DNA of 64,000 nucleotides from Cymodocea nodosa (Eukaryota; Streptophyta; Magnoliopsida; Alismatales; Cymodoceaceae). The stretch lies in NCBI GenBank assembly GCA_036874045.1, contig JAZBRI010000011.1:10531501-10595500 (forward strand), written 5' to 3'. Each line of letters begins with the position of its first letter. Positions within the stretch are counted from its first letter, which is position 1. A program made the position numbers and the translations under genes. The notes below the pieces were generated by a model that saw only the letters and a list, made by a program, of their open reading frames with translations, searched no databases and was not told the origin of the DNA. This document shows positions 20,981-32,950 of the stretch, one piece after another.

Positions 20981-22771
20981 ACTTAAATTTTGCTAGTGCC
21001 TTAGCAAACTAATATCTAACTAGTTGGTCTTTCTAAAGTGCTAGAATTAATTCTTCATTTTCATTCTTCTTTAGAATACATAAATTACATTACTATATAG
21101 ATATTCTGTATTTTTCAGTAATCTGTTTTAACTTTGTTTTCTCCTCTTCAACTTGTAAATATATTTAAAACATATGTAAATTACATACAAAATATATTAG
21201 CATCATATAGGTGTTAATTGTATTATCATTTTTTTATTCTTTTCAAACATCTGTTATCCTGAATTTCCAATATGATTTCTAGAATAAATTTCAACTACAT
21301 ACAAATCAAAATACAATTCAATTCAATATGATTAAAACAAGTAGAATAAAGAATTGTATCTCAGATAAACAACTTTAAAAGTCTATTCTAGATTCATACT
21401 TCAGCAATCTTAAATAACAGAAAATATACTTGATTCAAAAGATATTTCACAATACACTTTTATCTTTTTAGAATAGTATATGCATATTTGTACTTTAAAA
21501 TTTAATTTGAAAAGCTTAAATCATATAAGAGCTTTCTAGTGTACCGATGTATCGAGCTTTCAGTCAACAATCTCAGATTTGATCAAGACCTTAGGTTGCT
21601 AGATTTAAAGAGTCCTTTTTCAGGTCAACAATCATTACATACCTATCTGCTCAAGTACAAAAGACTCATGATCAAACAAGTCAATAAACTCTCAAAGTTT
21701 TTTTTTCTTCAACATAGTATATATACGTATTTCATTAATATAGATGCAATAAAACACAAATCTCGTATAGTCCTACTTCTATTATTTACTAAAAATATGA
21801 ATCCATCTCAATAAGCTTATACTTTTTCTATAGTTTAATAAGATCTACACATAAATCATTCTACAAGTTTAATCAATCAAATTAAATGTATCCTTAATCA
21901 TATGTATGTCATTTAATCCAAAAAATCAACATTTCAGCTCTTCTAGGATTTCAGATAATTTACTGAGTTTCAATTAAGCATTTTGTTTTCTTTTTAAAAT
22001 CGTGAAACTGTTAAACTCATAAAATTCAGCAAAAACATATGATACTATATGTAGATTTGTATGAATAGTAAAATTTTGTAGCATCTTATATAAGATTATA
22101 AATATAACATTCAAGCAATTACAATTCTTAAAAATTTGACAGTTTCAATTATCAAATAGTTACAGTAAATTCATAAAAATTTTCAATTTCCACAAAACTT
22201 TTGCAGTACCATTCTAATTCCTCTAATTAACAAAATTACTTGGCTGTTAATTTAATTACCTCACCCTTATACCTACATTTTGCATTGTCCTCAATGTAAA
22301 AGATTTTACAGTAAATTCAGTAATTGTTAGTAGGCAAGAATATTGTTTCGTTAACTTAGCACCTAACTCAATGAACTTAATTCATTTAGTTAATGAATAA
22401 CTCCACGAACTGAGTTTAAATCTAAATTCAAGATAAGTAATCAATTACATACCTTGTTCTTTTGTATCTACTTCCATATCTTCTAATTTTTGATTCTGAA
22501 AAACTTTTCATTCACACATAAAAGCAAAATATATAACAAAATAACAACTTAACTTAGTTAAATCAATGTCTTGTGCCCAAGCTCCTATGCCTTTGGTGGC
22601 TCACAAGCAAGCCAATTGATTTCCTAGAACAAATACCAACAAATTGAATTGATTTTTTTTCTTTTTCTCTTTTTTATAAAATAAAACTAAAACTAAAATT
22701 TTTCTTTTCTTCTTTTTTTTTCTAAAAATAAATACAAAATACACACAACATTAAAAGTACAAAATCACACT
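20981..22771 (-). other. 3' non-coding region of Athila A
   Basis: No gene is seen. It is collinear with B's 46422-48202. Two blocks are clearly conserved between A and B: one near 21540-21690 (with 'gagctttcagtcaacaatc' and 'tacctatctgctcaagtac') and one near 22590-22640 (with 'atgcctttggtggctcaca'). Long T-runs and 'tcattctaca' repeats fill the rest. A small AACGG-type motif cluster lies at 22350-22415. Confidence 0.65.
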
Positions 22772-23912
22772 TTAAGAACATGATTGAAAAGTAGTAACAA
22801 ATGGAATAAATGTGTTAGTCCATGCAAACTTTTTAGGCATAATTCTTCTTGCTATTAATTCTGTTTTAATGCAGTCCATTTTCCTTTTTAACTTGTAAAT
22901 TTGCAGTATGTTATCAATATTAAATATAAGTGTTATTTTCATTAATGAAATGAAATGTAGAAAGGGATCCGCTTCTGTTCCAAGATAATGTAGTTGTTTC
23001 TATTTCTACATCTATTTCAACATATTCCTCTTCCCACTTCCATTCATTTAGGTCTTTCATAATCCATATTTGAAATTTCCTTAATTCATCCCACCATCTT
23101 ATCAAACATAAAGTAGGATCATCATATTCATTATACCACATTCCTTATTGAATTTTATCATATTCTGAAGACGGTGGTTTAGCTATATCACTCGGTATAG
23201 ATAATATTTCCATAAAGTCATCATCATAACTGTCTATGCTTACTATGTATAAATCAAATCTAAATGCAACTGATATATCTGTGACTAGATATATATATCC
23301 ATCAAGTATGACATGCATGTTGTTAATTAATGCTTTCTGTCCTAGATATATCATAGTATTTTCAGTCCAATATCTATTCAGAAAATTATACACACTTAAG
23401 CATAAATCTTCATCCCAATTTCCAGTTGGTCTTCAGTAATACAATTTTTCAGGAATGGTCAAATTTTTATCAAAAAAGATTAATGCTGACCCACAATTTT
23501 CAGTTGGTATTTCATATCTATTAGGCCTTCCTATATTCCATTCTTCTCTTGTGATAGGATTTCTAATCAAAATGTCAGGTAACAGAATTACATACCTTGG
23601 TTTGGTTCTATAAATAATTAATCCTTCATCTATCCCCATAATATGATCTATTCCTTCTAATGTATTGGGTAGAATTCTAGTAGTTTCTTCCATATTCAGA
23701 TATTCATAGCTGATTGAACTACGATTAAATGACTTCCATAAAAATCCATCTCTAATCTTAGTCATTTTTATAGCTTGTAGTCCATGAAAATATTTTTCTC
23801 TGACATAGTCTTTGATTTCCTTTGATACACAACACAATCTGCACAGATCTTTAGTTGACAGGTTACTTAGTACTTCCCTTAGTGCATCTAGTGGTAATTT
23901 CATCAATTCCAT
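22772..23912 (-). pseudogene. Captured F-box gene in Athila A
   Basis: The N-terminus (about residues 4-45) fits the F-box: LPLDALREVLSNLSTKDLCR followed by CCVSKEIK. This domain normally binds SKP1 in SCF ubiquitin ligases. The remaining 330 or so residues look like an F-box-associated domain, with GLIIYRTKPRY, RNPITREEW, LDGYIYLVTDIS and W-rich blocks, and end PKKFAWTD...TFQSCS-like as in B. It is about 70% identical to B's copy over the first 150 residues. The copy is broken in a few places. It lies just downstream of a GT...AG segment and a TATA-bearing leader, so it resembles a host gene taken into the element. The substrate is unknown. Confidence 0.75.
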
Positions 23913-23923
23913 CTATTGTGATT

Positions 23924-25516
23924 CTGTATAACATAAACAAAAATTTAACAGAGATAAAATTAACATAGCTACTTACACACCCTCGTTGAGTTAGGTCATA
24001 ACTCAACGGACTAAGTTTGTTGAGTTAAGTAATAACTCTACGATATTACTAACTATAATTAAACTTTTTTTTTATTTTTATATATTTACTATATTATACA
24101 TAGTTACTTCAATTCTACTGCTTCATTCAGCTTCCCTCCCATAGGAGGTATCAATTTCATTAACAGTCTTGTTGACAAGGTTGGGTACTACTTGCATTGG
24201 CAATCCTCTAGTAGATCTAACTTCCATTGATTCCTTCTGTTTAGGGGGTATATTTATATTCATATTTTGATTTTGAATTGTAGCATTTCTAAATACAAGA
24301 TCTAGACGATTGTTTAATTATTGAATTATCTTTTCTAATTTCTTTATTCTAGATCCTTGTTCAATTAATGCTTCATAACTTATATTTTTGTCATTTATAT
24401 TTTCTCCTCCCTAGAAATTGTTGTTTCTCCAAGATAGATTCAGGTGATTTCTCCAATTCGGGTTATAAGAATTTTCAAAGTTATTTTTCTGGTTTCTAGC
24501 ATAAATAATATCTAAATCATTAATGTTTGCATTCTTTTCTGCTAACTTTTGATTTAATGATAACTCTTCTATTTTCTTTGTTAATTCAGTTAATTTAACT
24601 TCAAACATAGTACTTGAATCTATTTCATGCATTCCCCTTGTTAATATTCTTTTATCTGTAATAGCTTTAGCTGAGTTTTCCCACTATGTAGTTCTTTTTG
24701 CAAAGTTTTCTAAATATGCCCATGCTTCTTCACTACATAGTTTAAAAAATCCATTTTGATAAGTAGATTCTAATAAAGATTTCGTTGAAACATCTATGCC
24801 TTCATAAATTATACCTATTAATTGTGCTTTACTCATTACATGATGTGGACATTGAATTAGTAAATTTTTAAATCTTTCAAAATATTTCCAAAATGATTCT
24901 CCATGTTTTTGGCTACACATTAATATTTCCTTTTTCTTTTTAATCGTTTGATGTGTTGGATAATATTTTTTTAGAAAAATAGAGTAAAATTCAGTCCATG
25001 TAGAAATTGAATCAGGCGACAGAGTATATAACCATCACTTAGCTGTGTCTTTTAAAGCAAAAAGAATATATCTAAGTTTAATAGCATCCATACTCATGTT
25101 CGGCATTTTCATCATTTGACAAACTTCGTTAAATTCTCTAAGGAAATAATAGGCATCCTCTCGTTCTAATCCATGAAAATGTGGTAATTGTCTAATATAA
25201 TTAGATTTCAGTTCAAACCTATCTCTCTCAATGTTTGGTAATCGAATACATGAAGGTTCATCAACTAATTCAGGATACAAAATTTCCCCTAATAGTTTTT
25301 CTATTGGAGCGGCCATATCTTCTTTCTCTTTTAAAGAAAGGTTAGCTACACCCCTAAGGATTTCGTTAAAGTCCGATTTAGAAAATATTTTAGTATACCT
25401 CTGTGTTGAATAATCATGTGTAGGTGTTCTTACTAATCGTTTAGTGTTAGGAGAATGAATCCATGTGCTCATAAACTCTTAACATAAAGTAAAATAACAG
25501 AAGATTAATTACATAC
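23924..25516 (-). other. Intron-like segment in Athila A (absent from B)
   Basis: On the minus strand it starts GTATGTAATTAAT (after AAGCCTT) and ends TTTTTGTTTATGTTATACAG, with a T-rich tract before the AG. In B the flanks are directly adjacent at almost the same point (near 49343-49370, around 'aagcttcag'). It lies between the leader and the ATG of the F-box gene, where plant genes often have a leader intron. Its interior holds the gag region listed separately and one AACGG-type motif cluster (23985-24045). A simple insertion is the alternative reading. Confidence 0.6.
24130..25472 (-). mobile_element. Gag capsid-type region, displaced to the 3' part of A
   Basis: It encodes an Athila-like gag: a start MSTWIHSPNTKR, then FHGLEREDAYYFLREF, FYSIFLKKYYP, GESFWKYFERFKNLL (the retrotransposon gag domain, about 24840-25170), and the Athila hallmark YNPNWRNHLNLSW near 24440-24480, with a coiled-coil-like tail (LEKIIQ). 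In ordinary Athila elements this part follows the primer site; here it lies 3' of the third ORF and before the F-box gene. The zinc knuckle is instead near the 5' end (about 39320-39360). It is broken in a few places. Confidence 0.8.
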
Positions 25517-25657
25517 AAGGCTGAAGCTTTGTATTCAGTAAATAGTTGTTGACGGATGAAGTTGAATCAACTACTTCTCCTTCCAGTTCCCCAACGAATT
25601 TCTTTTTCTTTTAAAAGTGTTGGTAACTCGTAAATAACATTCTGTTCTATATTTATA
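25517..25657 (-). promoter_or_regulatory. TATA-like site and leader of the F-box unit in A
   Basis: The minus strand reads TATAAATATAG at 25657-25647, followed by about 130 nt of leader up to the GTATGT donor-like site. The corresponding stretch in B (49371-49483) keeps the leader and has TATATATAT at the same place. A cluster of AACGG-type motifs lies just upstream (25790-26035). Confidence 0.5.
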
Positions 25658-25789
25658 ATGCACGTCCATAAAGCAAATGAATCTTGTTGCAAGAACATGT
25701 CTTGTAACATATAGTGTGGTTCCTATTTTTATGGATACATGTTCCACTTCTAATTTCAAATTTCAATAACCGCTAAACCCACGAAGTTT

Positions 25790-26035
25790 CGTTCATGGCT
25801 AAAAGAATAACCGTTTAGCTTAATCCACGAACTAACCTCATTGCATTACAGTTAACTAAACAGACTAGTTTTGGTTACTGTTGCTAACTCCACGGACTAA
25901 CTTCATTGAGTTACAGATAACTCAACGGAGTGACCTTATATTAAATTACTGACCTCGTGGAGTTAAGGTGAACTTAACAAACTTACTCCGTTGAGTTAAC
26001 ACTTAGAAAATTTCTAAAACTTACTCCTCGAATTA
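25790..26035. repeat. AACGG inverted-motif cluster upstream of F-box unit, A
   Basis: Several near-copies of TAACTCAACGGA and its reverse complement TCCGTTGAGTTA, plus CTCCACGGACTAA variants, lie here in both orientations. It matches B at 49655-49830. Confidence 0.75.
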
Positions 26036-26497
26036 ACTTCTATATATTTTTTCTTCTACTACATTTTGTCAACTTAAATAAAGTTAAATACATGTCATTG
26101 ATGCAGTGTTCTAAATAAAACTCATTTAAATATGAACATTATATGCATATTTAACTTGCAGTTCATTTCCTGTTATGTAGAATTTACATTTTACTTTTTA
26201 GCATGTAGATATATTCAAGCATTAACCAATTATCATACATTTAATCTTGTCATTCAGCAAATTTGTAAATCTTTTAAACAGTCTTGCTCATTGTTTAAAT
26301 AGTTATATAATATTGAAGATAGTTCATCTAGTACATCATTCATTCTTAAACACGAATGAAAAATACATCTGAAAAATGTTCATTCATTTATATGAATAGT
26401 TTACATTACAATCAATTAGATATTTTTCATACAAATATAAGTATAAGTAGACGAACAGTACAATTTAATCTTTCTTCCTAAGTTCATGTATTTTCTT

Positions 26498-28719
26498 CTA
26501 AAGTTTTTCTAATTGTTGCTCTAATTGATTTATCCTCTCTACAACTCCAATAATGCCTCCAGAAGGTTCAGCTATCTTAGCAGCAACATAATTTCTGTAT
26601 TCTTTCACTAAAATAGTTTTTGAACTTATCCTTTTGGATGCCCATTTCGTGAAATCAATACTGTCCACCGTCAGTAGTGGAATCAGATCTTCATAAAATA
26701 ATTTCTTCTTTGTTGCTCTCAGTTTGGAGATAAAAACTACAGACCAATTAACTTGAATCTTATTCACAACTACATATGTAGCCCATTTGACAAACTGACT
26801 TAATTCAATATCATGGCCTTGTCATTGGTAGACATTTTTAATCAAAATGTTAGCTATCATGTGTGCTTTACCATTCAAGTGCTTTAGTCTATTTAATAAT
26901 GGCACACCAAGATTGATAGCTAAACAATCCTTTATTATTTGTTCTGTCCACACAACTACAGTTGTGCTTTCCAGAATTTCTATTCCTTCATTCTTCAATC
27001 CTAAAATGTTGTGGAGAAGCTCTAGTGTTATCTGTACATCAGCTTGCTCTACGTTGGAAATTAATCTACTTTCTCCTTCTCTTAAATTTGCATAAAAGTA
27101 AGGCACTAGATTCTCATATACTATAAGCCCTCTCTATTGAGAAATAAATTGCAATAGACCCTAAAACTAAAATAAATCCTTAATTTCTTGCATCCCGTCC
27201 TAGTTTACTAGTCTACTGTAAATGATATCATAACCCCTAATCTCTTGATATTTATTATATGCTTCCTGAGTCCAAAAGTGTACTTCATTCAAAACTATTG
27301 CTTCAGTCGGGTTAGGAATTTGAATTTGTTGCTCTAAAGGGGTTTGTTCTTGAACTTCCTCTTCCATATGCTGAACTTGAATTGGTTGGGAATGCTTTGG
27401 AGATTCCTACATTTTTGCTTCTGCTTTTGCTTGTGGTGGTGAGCCAGTAGAACTCTCCACTCTGTCTTGAATTCTTTCCAAAATTTCCTAAAGAGTTTCT
27501 TATTCTTCAGTGGAATCTGTCGAGTCATTTCTTTCTTGTTCATTATGCTCTTGTTCAACTTCTTGTTCAATTTCTTCTTTTCCTTCTTCCTCTTGACTAC
27601 CAATCTGCATTGTTACTATTCTTTCTGATTCTATGGCAGATTGGGATGGAGTTACGAACAAATCATCTTCTACCCTAATTTCTATTTCTTTTGTTGGTAT
27701 AGGCTATAGATTAGTTTCAGCCTGATTTTCTTCTTCTCTTTGCTCTTGTTACTACTGCTTTTGCTCATCCTCAGATTCGGATAGCAGGTTACAAAAATCG
27801 ACTCTACAGGCCCTACTAATATTTGCATCTCAAATTTAATCTCTTCTTGATGTTCAAGCACTATCTCTTTTCCTTTCCTCTTTCTAATTAATTGTGTCTG
27901 GTCTTCCTCTTCTTCTTCTAAGATTAAATCTACAAAAATAGGCTCTATAGGCCTTTGAGCCACAGGTACTAGCTCTTCCTGTTTAATTTTTTCTATAATT
28001 ACTAGTCTTGAAGGACTAGCTTCAGTTTCTTTTGCAGTAGGTATGGCAGTAGCTTCTTGATGTTGTTTAACTTTAATTTTGTATTGGGCCTTCAACTTTT
28101 CTGCAGCCCTCCTTTTGTAAAGTGCATCAAACACCAGATGTGCTTTAGCTACTGCCAAATCTTCTAGTTCTCCTTGGTTTTTTCCAACTTGAACTAGTTC
28201 TTCAAATTCTCTTAGTTCTTCCTTAGTAGAAGGCCCCATAAATGTTACTCTTTCTAACAGCCTTGGTGGTGGAACTAAAGGTCTAGGCTGTCGTTCCTCA
28301 AGGACAGGCCTTTCAGTAGTCGGTTCCTCTTGTTCTTCAGTTTCCTATTCTTCATTTCCTTTCCTCTGTTGCTCCTAGATTGACCACTAAGCCCGTCTAC
28401 CTATGCGTCTTTTGAACTAGAGTCGAGACTTACGTTGGATCAATTCTAGGGCAACTTCATTATTTGGCTTGATTCGTCTTTCTCTATTTACAGCAACTTC
28501 CATTGCTACTTTGATTCTTGTTTCCATAATTTGAGGTATTTTTATGCCTAAATCTACTAAAACTTTTCTCTAGTAGAAAAGGTAAGATTCTACCTTTTGT
28601 AGCTCTTTTTCCCTCATTGTATTTCTGATCTTCTGCCTTGTGTGTCATTCTTTCGATTCTTTAAGAAATTCTGACGTGTCAACTACGTCTTCCCAGAATT
28701 CTGGTGTCATCTTTGTCAT
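26498..28719 (-). mobile_element. Athila A ORF with plant-transposon-type domain
   Basis: The start is set at the ATG at 28719 because MTKMTPEFWEDVVD matches the start in B (52494). The N-terminal part is charged and E/K/Q-rich with coiled-coil character (KELQKVES, then AHLVFDALYKRRAAEKLK). A long acidic linker follows, then the conserved domain (CFYANL-like, ELLHNILGLKNEG, LLNRLKHLNGKAHM, IQVNWSVVFISKL), and the tail ends in a short heptad-like INQLEQQLEKL. It is homologous to B's ORF and to Copia F's third ORF. The role is unknown. It is broken, with several interruptions. Confidence 0.75.
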
Positions 28720-28804
28720 CGTGGACTTACGAAATGGAACGAAATCACTTCGATCTCTATTATTCTAAGTTCTAAATGATTCTGCAGATAATGCCCTCAA
28801 ACCC

Positions 28805-28825
28805 TAATTTAGTATAAATAAGCCC
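28805..28825 (-). promoter_or_regulatory. TATA-like site before the ORF in A
   Basis: The minus strand reads GCTTATTTATACTAAATTAG, about 95 nt before the ATG, followed by a TTAGGGTTT telo-box-like word. B has TTATTTAAACTAAA at the same distance (near 52591-52602). An AACGG motif cluster lies directly upstream at 28880-29040. Confidence 0.45.
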
Positions 28826-28879
28826 TAAGTTTAAGCAGATAATTAGGTCATTTTCCCACGCAAACTCTCGCTCTCTCAT

Positions 28880-29437
28880 CTACCTCTCCGTGGAATTATG
28901 GTTAACTCCACGGACTAAGTCCGTGGACTTAACAAAAGTATTATGTTAAGTTATAGTTAACTCAACGGGGTAAATTCGTTAACTTATCCTAGACTCAACA
29001 AAGTAAGTTCATTGAGTTAAGCATAACTCAATGGACTTTTCGTAAAGTTATATTGAATAAAAATACTATAATAATAATTTTTATTTCGGTCAAGACCAAA
29101 GAATTTTCGATCTAACCGACTCTTAATTTTTCAACATTTTAAAATTTCGGTCAAACCGTTATATTCCTCGGTTGCACCAAAATTAAATATTTTCTTTTTT
29201 TCTCTATCGATTGAATCAATACTATTCTTCAATAACACCGACATTATACTGAATATAATATATAGATTTTTTTATGTTTTTGTGTTTTGGTCAGACCAAT
29301 AGATCCTGTCGGTTGAACTGCAATGATTTTTTTTCTTTTAATATATGTTTCAGTAAAACCGATAATTTCTTTCGATTGAACCATGACTATGTTTCAATAA
29401 GTTTTTTATTTTAAACACACACTTAGGTAATTTCTTA
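28880..29437 (-). repeat. Integrase-to-ORF spacer of A with two motif arrays
   Basis: The part at 28880-29040 is a cluster of TAACTCAACGGA-type motifs in both orientations. The part at 29080-29400 is a loose array of TCGGTTnnACCGA-type motifs spaced by tens of bases in AT-rich DNA. The same order is found at 2770-3410 and, weaker, at 52680-52980. Confidence 0.7.
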
Positions 29438-30715
29438 CTAAGTAAAGCTCGAGAAGTCCTTTACTCTTACTTCTTCTAAAATTCCAAAAGAACTTTTTGG
29501 TATTTTCAGAATAGGTCTAAGTCTTTGTCCATTTACTTTAAATATATTCTGATTTTTAGGATTTTCAATTTCAATAGCTCCATAGGAATAAATATTTCGA
29601 ATTATGTAAGGTCTTGCCCATCTAGATCTTAATTTTCCTAGATGGTTATTGAGTCTAGTCATGTAAAGATATACTTCTTATCCTATTTCAAAAGTTTTTA
29701 GAATAATTTTCTTGTCATGCTAGAACTTCATTTTCTCTTTTTCTCTTATAGTTTTCGAATAAACTTCATTCCTAAATTCTTCTAGTTCAATCAATTACAT
29801 TTTCCTGTTTTCAGTAGCTTGATTTAAATTAGTATTCAGAGTTTTTAATACCCAATAAGCTTTATGTTCAATTTCAGCTGGTAAATGACAACTTTTTCCA
29901 TATACTAGCCTAAAAGGTAACATACCTAAGCTCGTCTTATAAGCAATTCTATAAGCCCAAAGTACATCTATTAATCTATTTGTCCAATCTTTTCTAATAG
30001 GATTTACTACTTTTTCTAAGATTAACTTAATTTGTTTGTTTGCACTTTCTACTTATCCACTTGTTTGCGGATAATATGATGTTGCAATTTTGTGGTTTAC
30101 TCCATATTTCTTCATTAAGACTTCAAAACTTCTATTACAGAAATGAGTTCCTCTATCATTGATAATAGCTTTAGGTATTCCAAATCTAGCAATTATATTA
30201 GTTATTATAAAATGTATTACCACTTTGTTGTCATTAGTTTTTGTAGGAATAGCTTCGATCCATTTAGATACATAATCCACCCCCAACAATATATAATTAA
30301 ATTGATTAGACATAGGAAATGGACCTATAAAATCTATTCCCTACACATCAAAGATTTCAACTTCAACAATAGGATTGAAAGACATCATATTCCTCTTTGA
30401 TATTCTTCCTATTTGTTGACATCTTAAACAACTTAAGCAATATTTATGAGCATCTTTGAATAGTGTTGGCCAATAAAATCTACATTGTAGAATTTTGACA
30501 GTAGTTTTCCCTAAAACCAAAATGCCCTATACATGCTTGGTCATGGTAGAAAGACAATATGCTTTGATATTTAGTTTCTGGAACACACCTCCTTAAAACT
30601 AAATCAGGACATTTCTTAAATAAGTATGGGTCTTCCCAATAGTAATATTTTACTTTTGAAAAGAACAATTTCTTATCCTATCTATTCCAATCCTTAGGTG
30701 TTAAACTAGTAACTA
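29438..30715 (-). mobile_element. Athila A integrase region
   Basis: It encodes the zinc-binding part (YHDQACIGHFG...CLSCLRCQQIGR), the core (DYVSKWIEAIPTKTNDNKVV, RFGIPKAIINDRGTHFCNRSF) and the C-terminal block (GKLRSRWARPY, IEIENPKNQNIFKVNGQRLRP), all close to Athila integrases. It is broken in several places. Confidence 0.88.
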
Positions 30716-30769
30716 AGTAATTAACTATGTCTACATATCAAGACATTGTGTTGATGGTCATTAATTGTT

Positions 30770-32950
30770 CATTAGGAAAATTATCCTTAATTTTAATATT
30801 TGATTTTTCTATTTGTAATCTTGATAAATGATCTGCTACTACATTCTCACAACCTTTTTTATCTTTAATTTCTAGATCAAATTATTACAATAATAATATC
30901 CATCAGATCAATCTAGGTTTAGTCTCTTTCTTTGCTATTAGGTGTTTTAAAGCTAAATGATCCATGTATACTATCACTTTAGCACCAATCAGATATGATC
31001 TAAACTTTTCTAAGGCAAACACAACAGCTAACATCTCTTTTTCAATAGTTGTATAATTAACTTGAGCATCATTTAAGGTTTTGCTTGCATAATGAATCAC
31101 TCTAGGAGATTTGTCTATCTTCTGTTCCAACACTGCTCCTACAGCAAAATCAGATGCATCGCACATTAATTCAAATGGATGGCTCCAATCAGGTGCTTGT
31201 ATTATAGGAGTTGAAATTAAGCTAGTCTTAAGCTTGAAAAATGCTTCTTTGCAATTTTTATCAAAGTTAAATGGGACATCTTTCAATAGATTAGTTAAAG
31301 GTTTAGTTATCTTGCTAAAATCTTTAATAAATCTTCTATAAAATCCAGCATGTCCTAGAAATGATCTAATATCTTTTACTGATTTAGGTTCTGGTAGATT
31401 AGAAATTACTTCTATTTTAGCTTTATCTACTTCCAACCCTTTCTTTGAAACAACATGTCCCAAGACTATTCCTTGTTTAACCATGAAGTGACATTTTTCC
31501 CAATTCAGAATCAGACTTTTTTCCACACAACGTTTTAATACTTAGTCTAAATTGTTTAAATATACTTCATACGAAGTTCCTTAAACAGTAAAATCATCCA
31601 TAAATATTTCTAAAAAATCTTCAGTCATTCTAGTGAATATGCCCTACATACACCTTTGAAAGGTGGCTGGAGCATTGCATAATTCGAATGGCATTCTCTT
31701 AAAAGCATAAGTTCCATTAGGACAGGTGAAAGCTGTTTTCTCTTAATCCTCTAATGTTACTAGCACTTGGTTATATCCTGAATACTTGTTTAGGTAACAA
31801 AAATATTCTTACCCTGCTAGTTTCTCTAGCATTTGATTTATAAAAGGTAAGAGAAAATGATCTTTCCTAGTCACAACATTCAGCTTCCTATAGTCTATAC
31901 ATGCTCTCCAGCCTGATTAAATTTTAATAGATATCAAGTCCTGACTTTCATTCCTAATAACTGTTAATCCTGATTTCTTGGGAACTACATGGATTGGACT
32001 AACCCATGAGCTATCAAAAATTGAATAAATTATGTCATTATCTAACCATTTCACTATTCCTTTTCTGACTACTTCTTTAAGGTTTGGATTTAATCTCCTC
32101 TCAAGAATTCTAACTGGTTTAGCATTCTCTTCTAAATATATGTGGTGACAGCATAAAGTTGCACTTAACTCTTTTATGTCAATCATAGTCCATCCTATTA
32201 CCTCTTTATAAGTTTTTACTACATCTTTTAATTTAGAAATTTGATCTTCTTTTAAATCTGAAGCAATAATGATTGGACATGTTCATTTTTCTTCCAGAAA
32301 TATATAGATTAATTTAGGAGGTAAATGTTTTAAATCTAAATGTTATCCATCAGAAGCTAGAGCTCCTAATTGAACATCATTAATTTTTCTAAATTAATTT
32401 CTTCCTGATTTCCTTCTATATTTATACTTTCACTTTCTCCTAAAGTTTCAGAATTTAGTTGCCTATTTAGTTCTTCTTGAATCACATCATCTAGCATATC
32501 TCTTTCATCCTCTAAAAAGTTCTATAGTATGTAAGGACATTTCTAACTCCTCAAATTTTTCTGGTTTAAAAATGTTTAATTGAGTATCCTCATTACCATA
32601 TGCTAACTTCATTATTCTAGTTTTACAATTTATAATAGCCCCTAATGTTGCTAAGAATGACCTTCTCAAAATTAAAGATGTATCACGATTTTGATGTTTA
32701 ATTTGTTGAGAATCCAAAATTACAATATCTATAGGATGTATGAAATTTTTTATTTTAATTAAGACATCCTCTATTTTTCTTCTAAGGTATCTTATAATTC
32801 TGTCAGCTAATTGAATGACAATCCTAGTAGGAATTAAGTCTTCTAATCCTAAGAATGCAAATATATCACTTGGCATAACATTTATACCTGCACCTAGGTC
32901 TATTAAGGTTATTTCTAGAATGGTATTTCCTATGGTGCATGATATAATAG
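30770..32950 (-). mobile_element. Athila A protease, RT and RNase H region
   Basis: The protease end is near 32880-32950 (DLGAGINVMPSDIF-like), RT follows from about 32170 (ENAKPVRILERRLNPN...VVRKGIVKWLD), and RNase H is near 30930-31200 ([39 protein letters not shown]). The Athila-type RT block [16 protein letters not shown] is near 31650-31700. It matches B's pol closely. It is broken, with several interruptions. Confidence 0.88.

Noticed and set aside
21539-21814. A 91-residue open frame in the 3' region of Athila A
   Set aside because: It is on the strand opposite to the element and is not kept as a similar protein at the matching place in B (46973-47188). It is likely chance.
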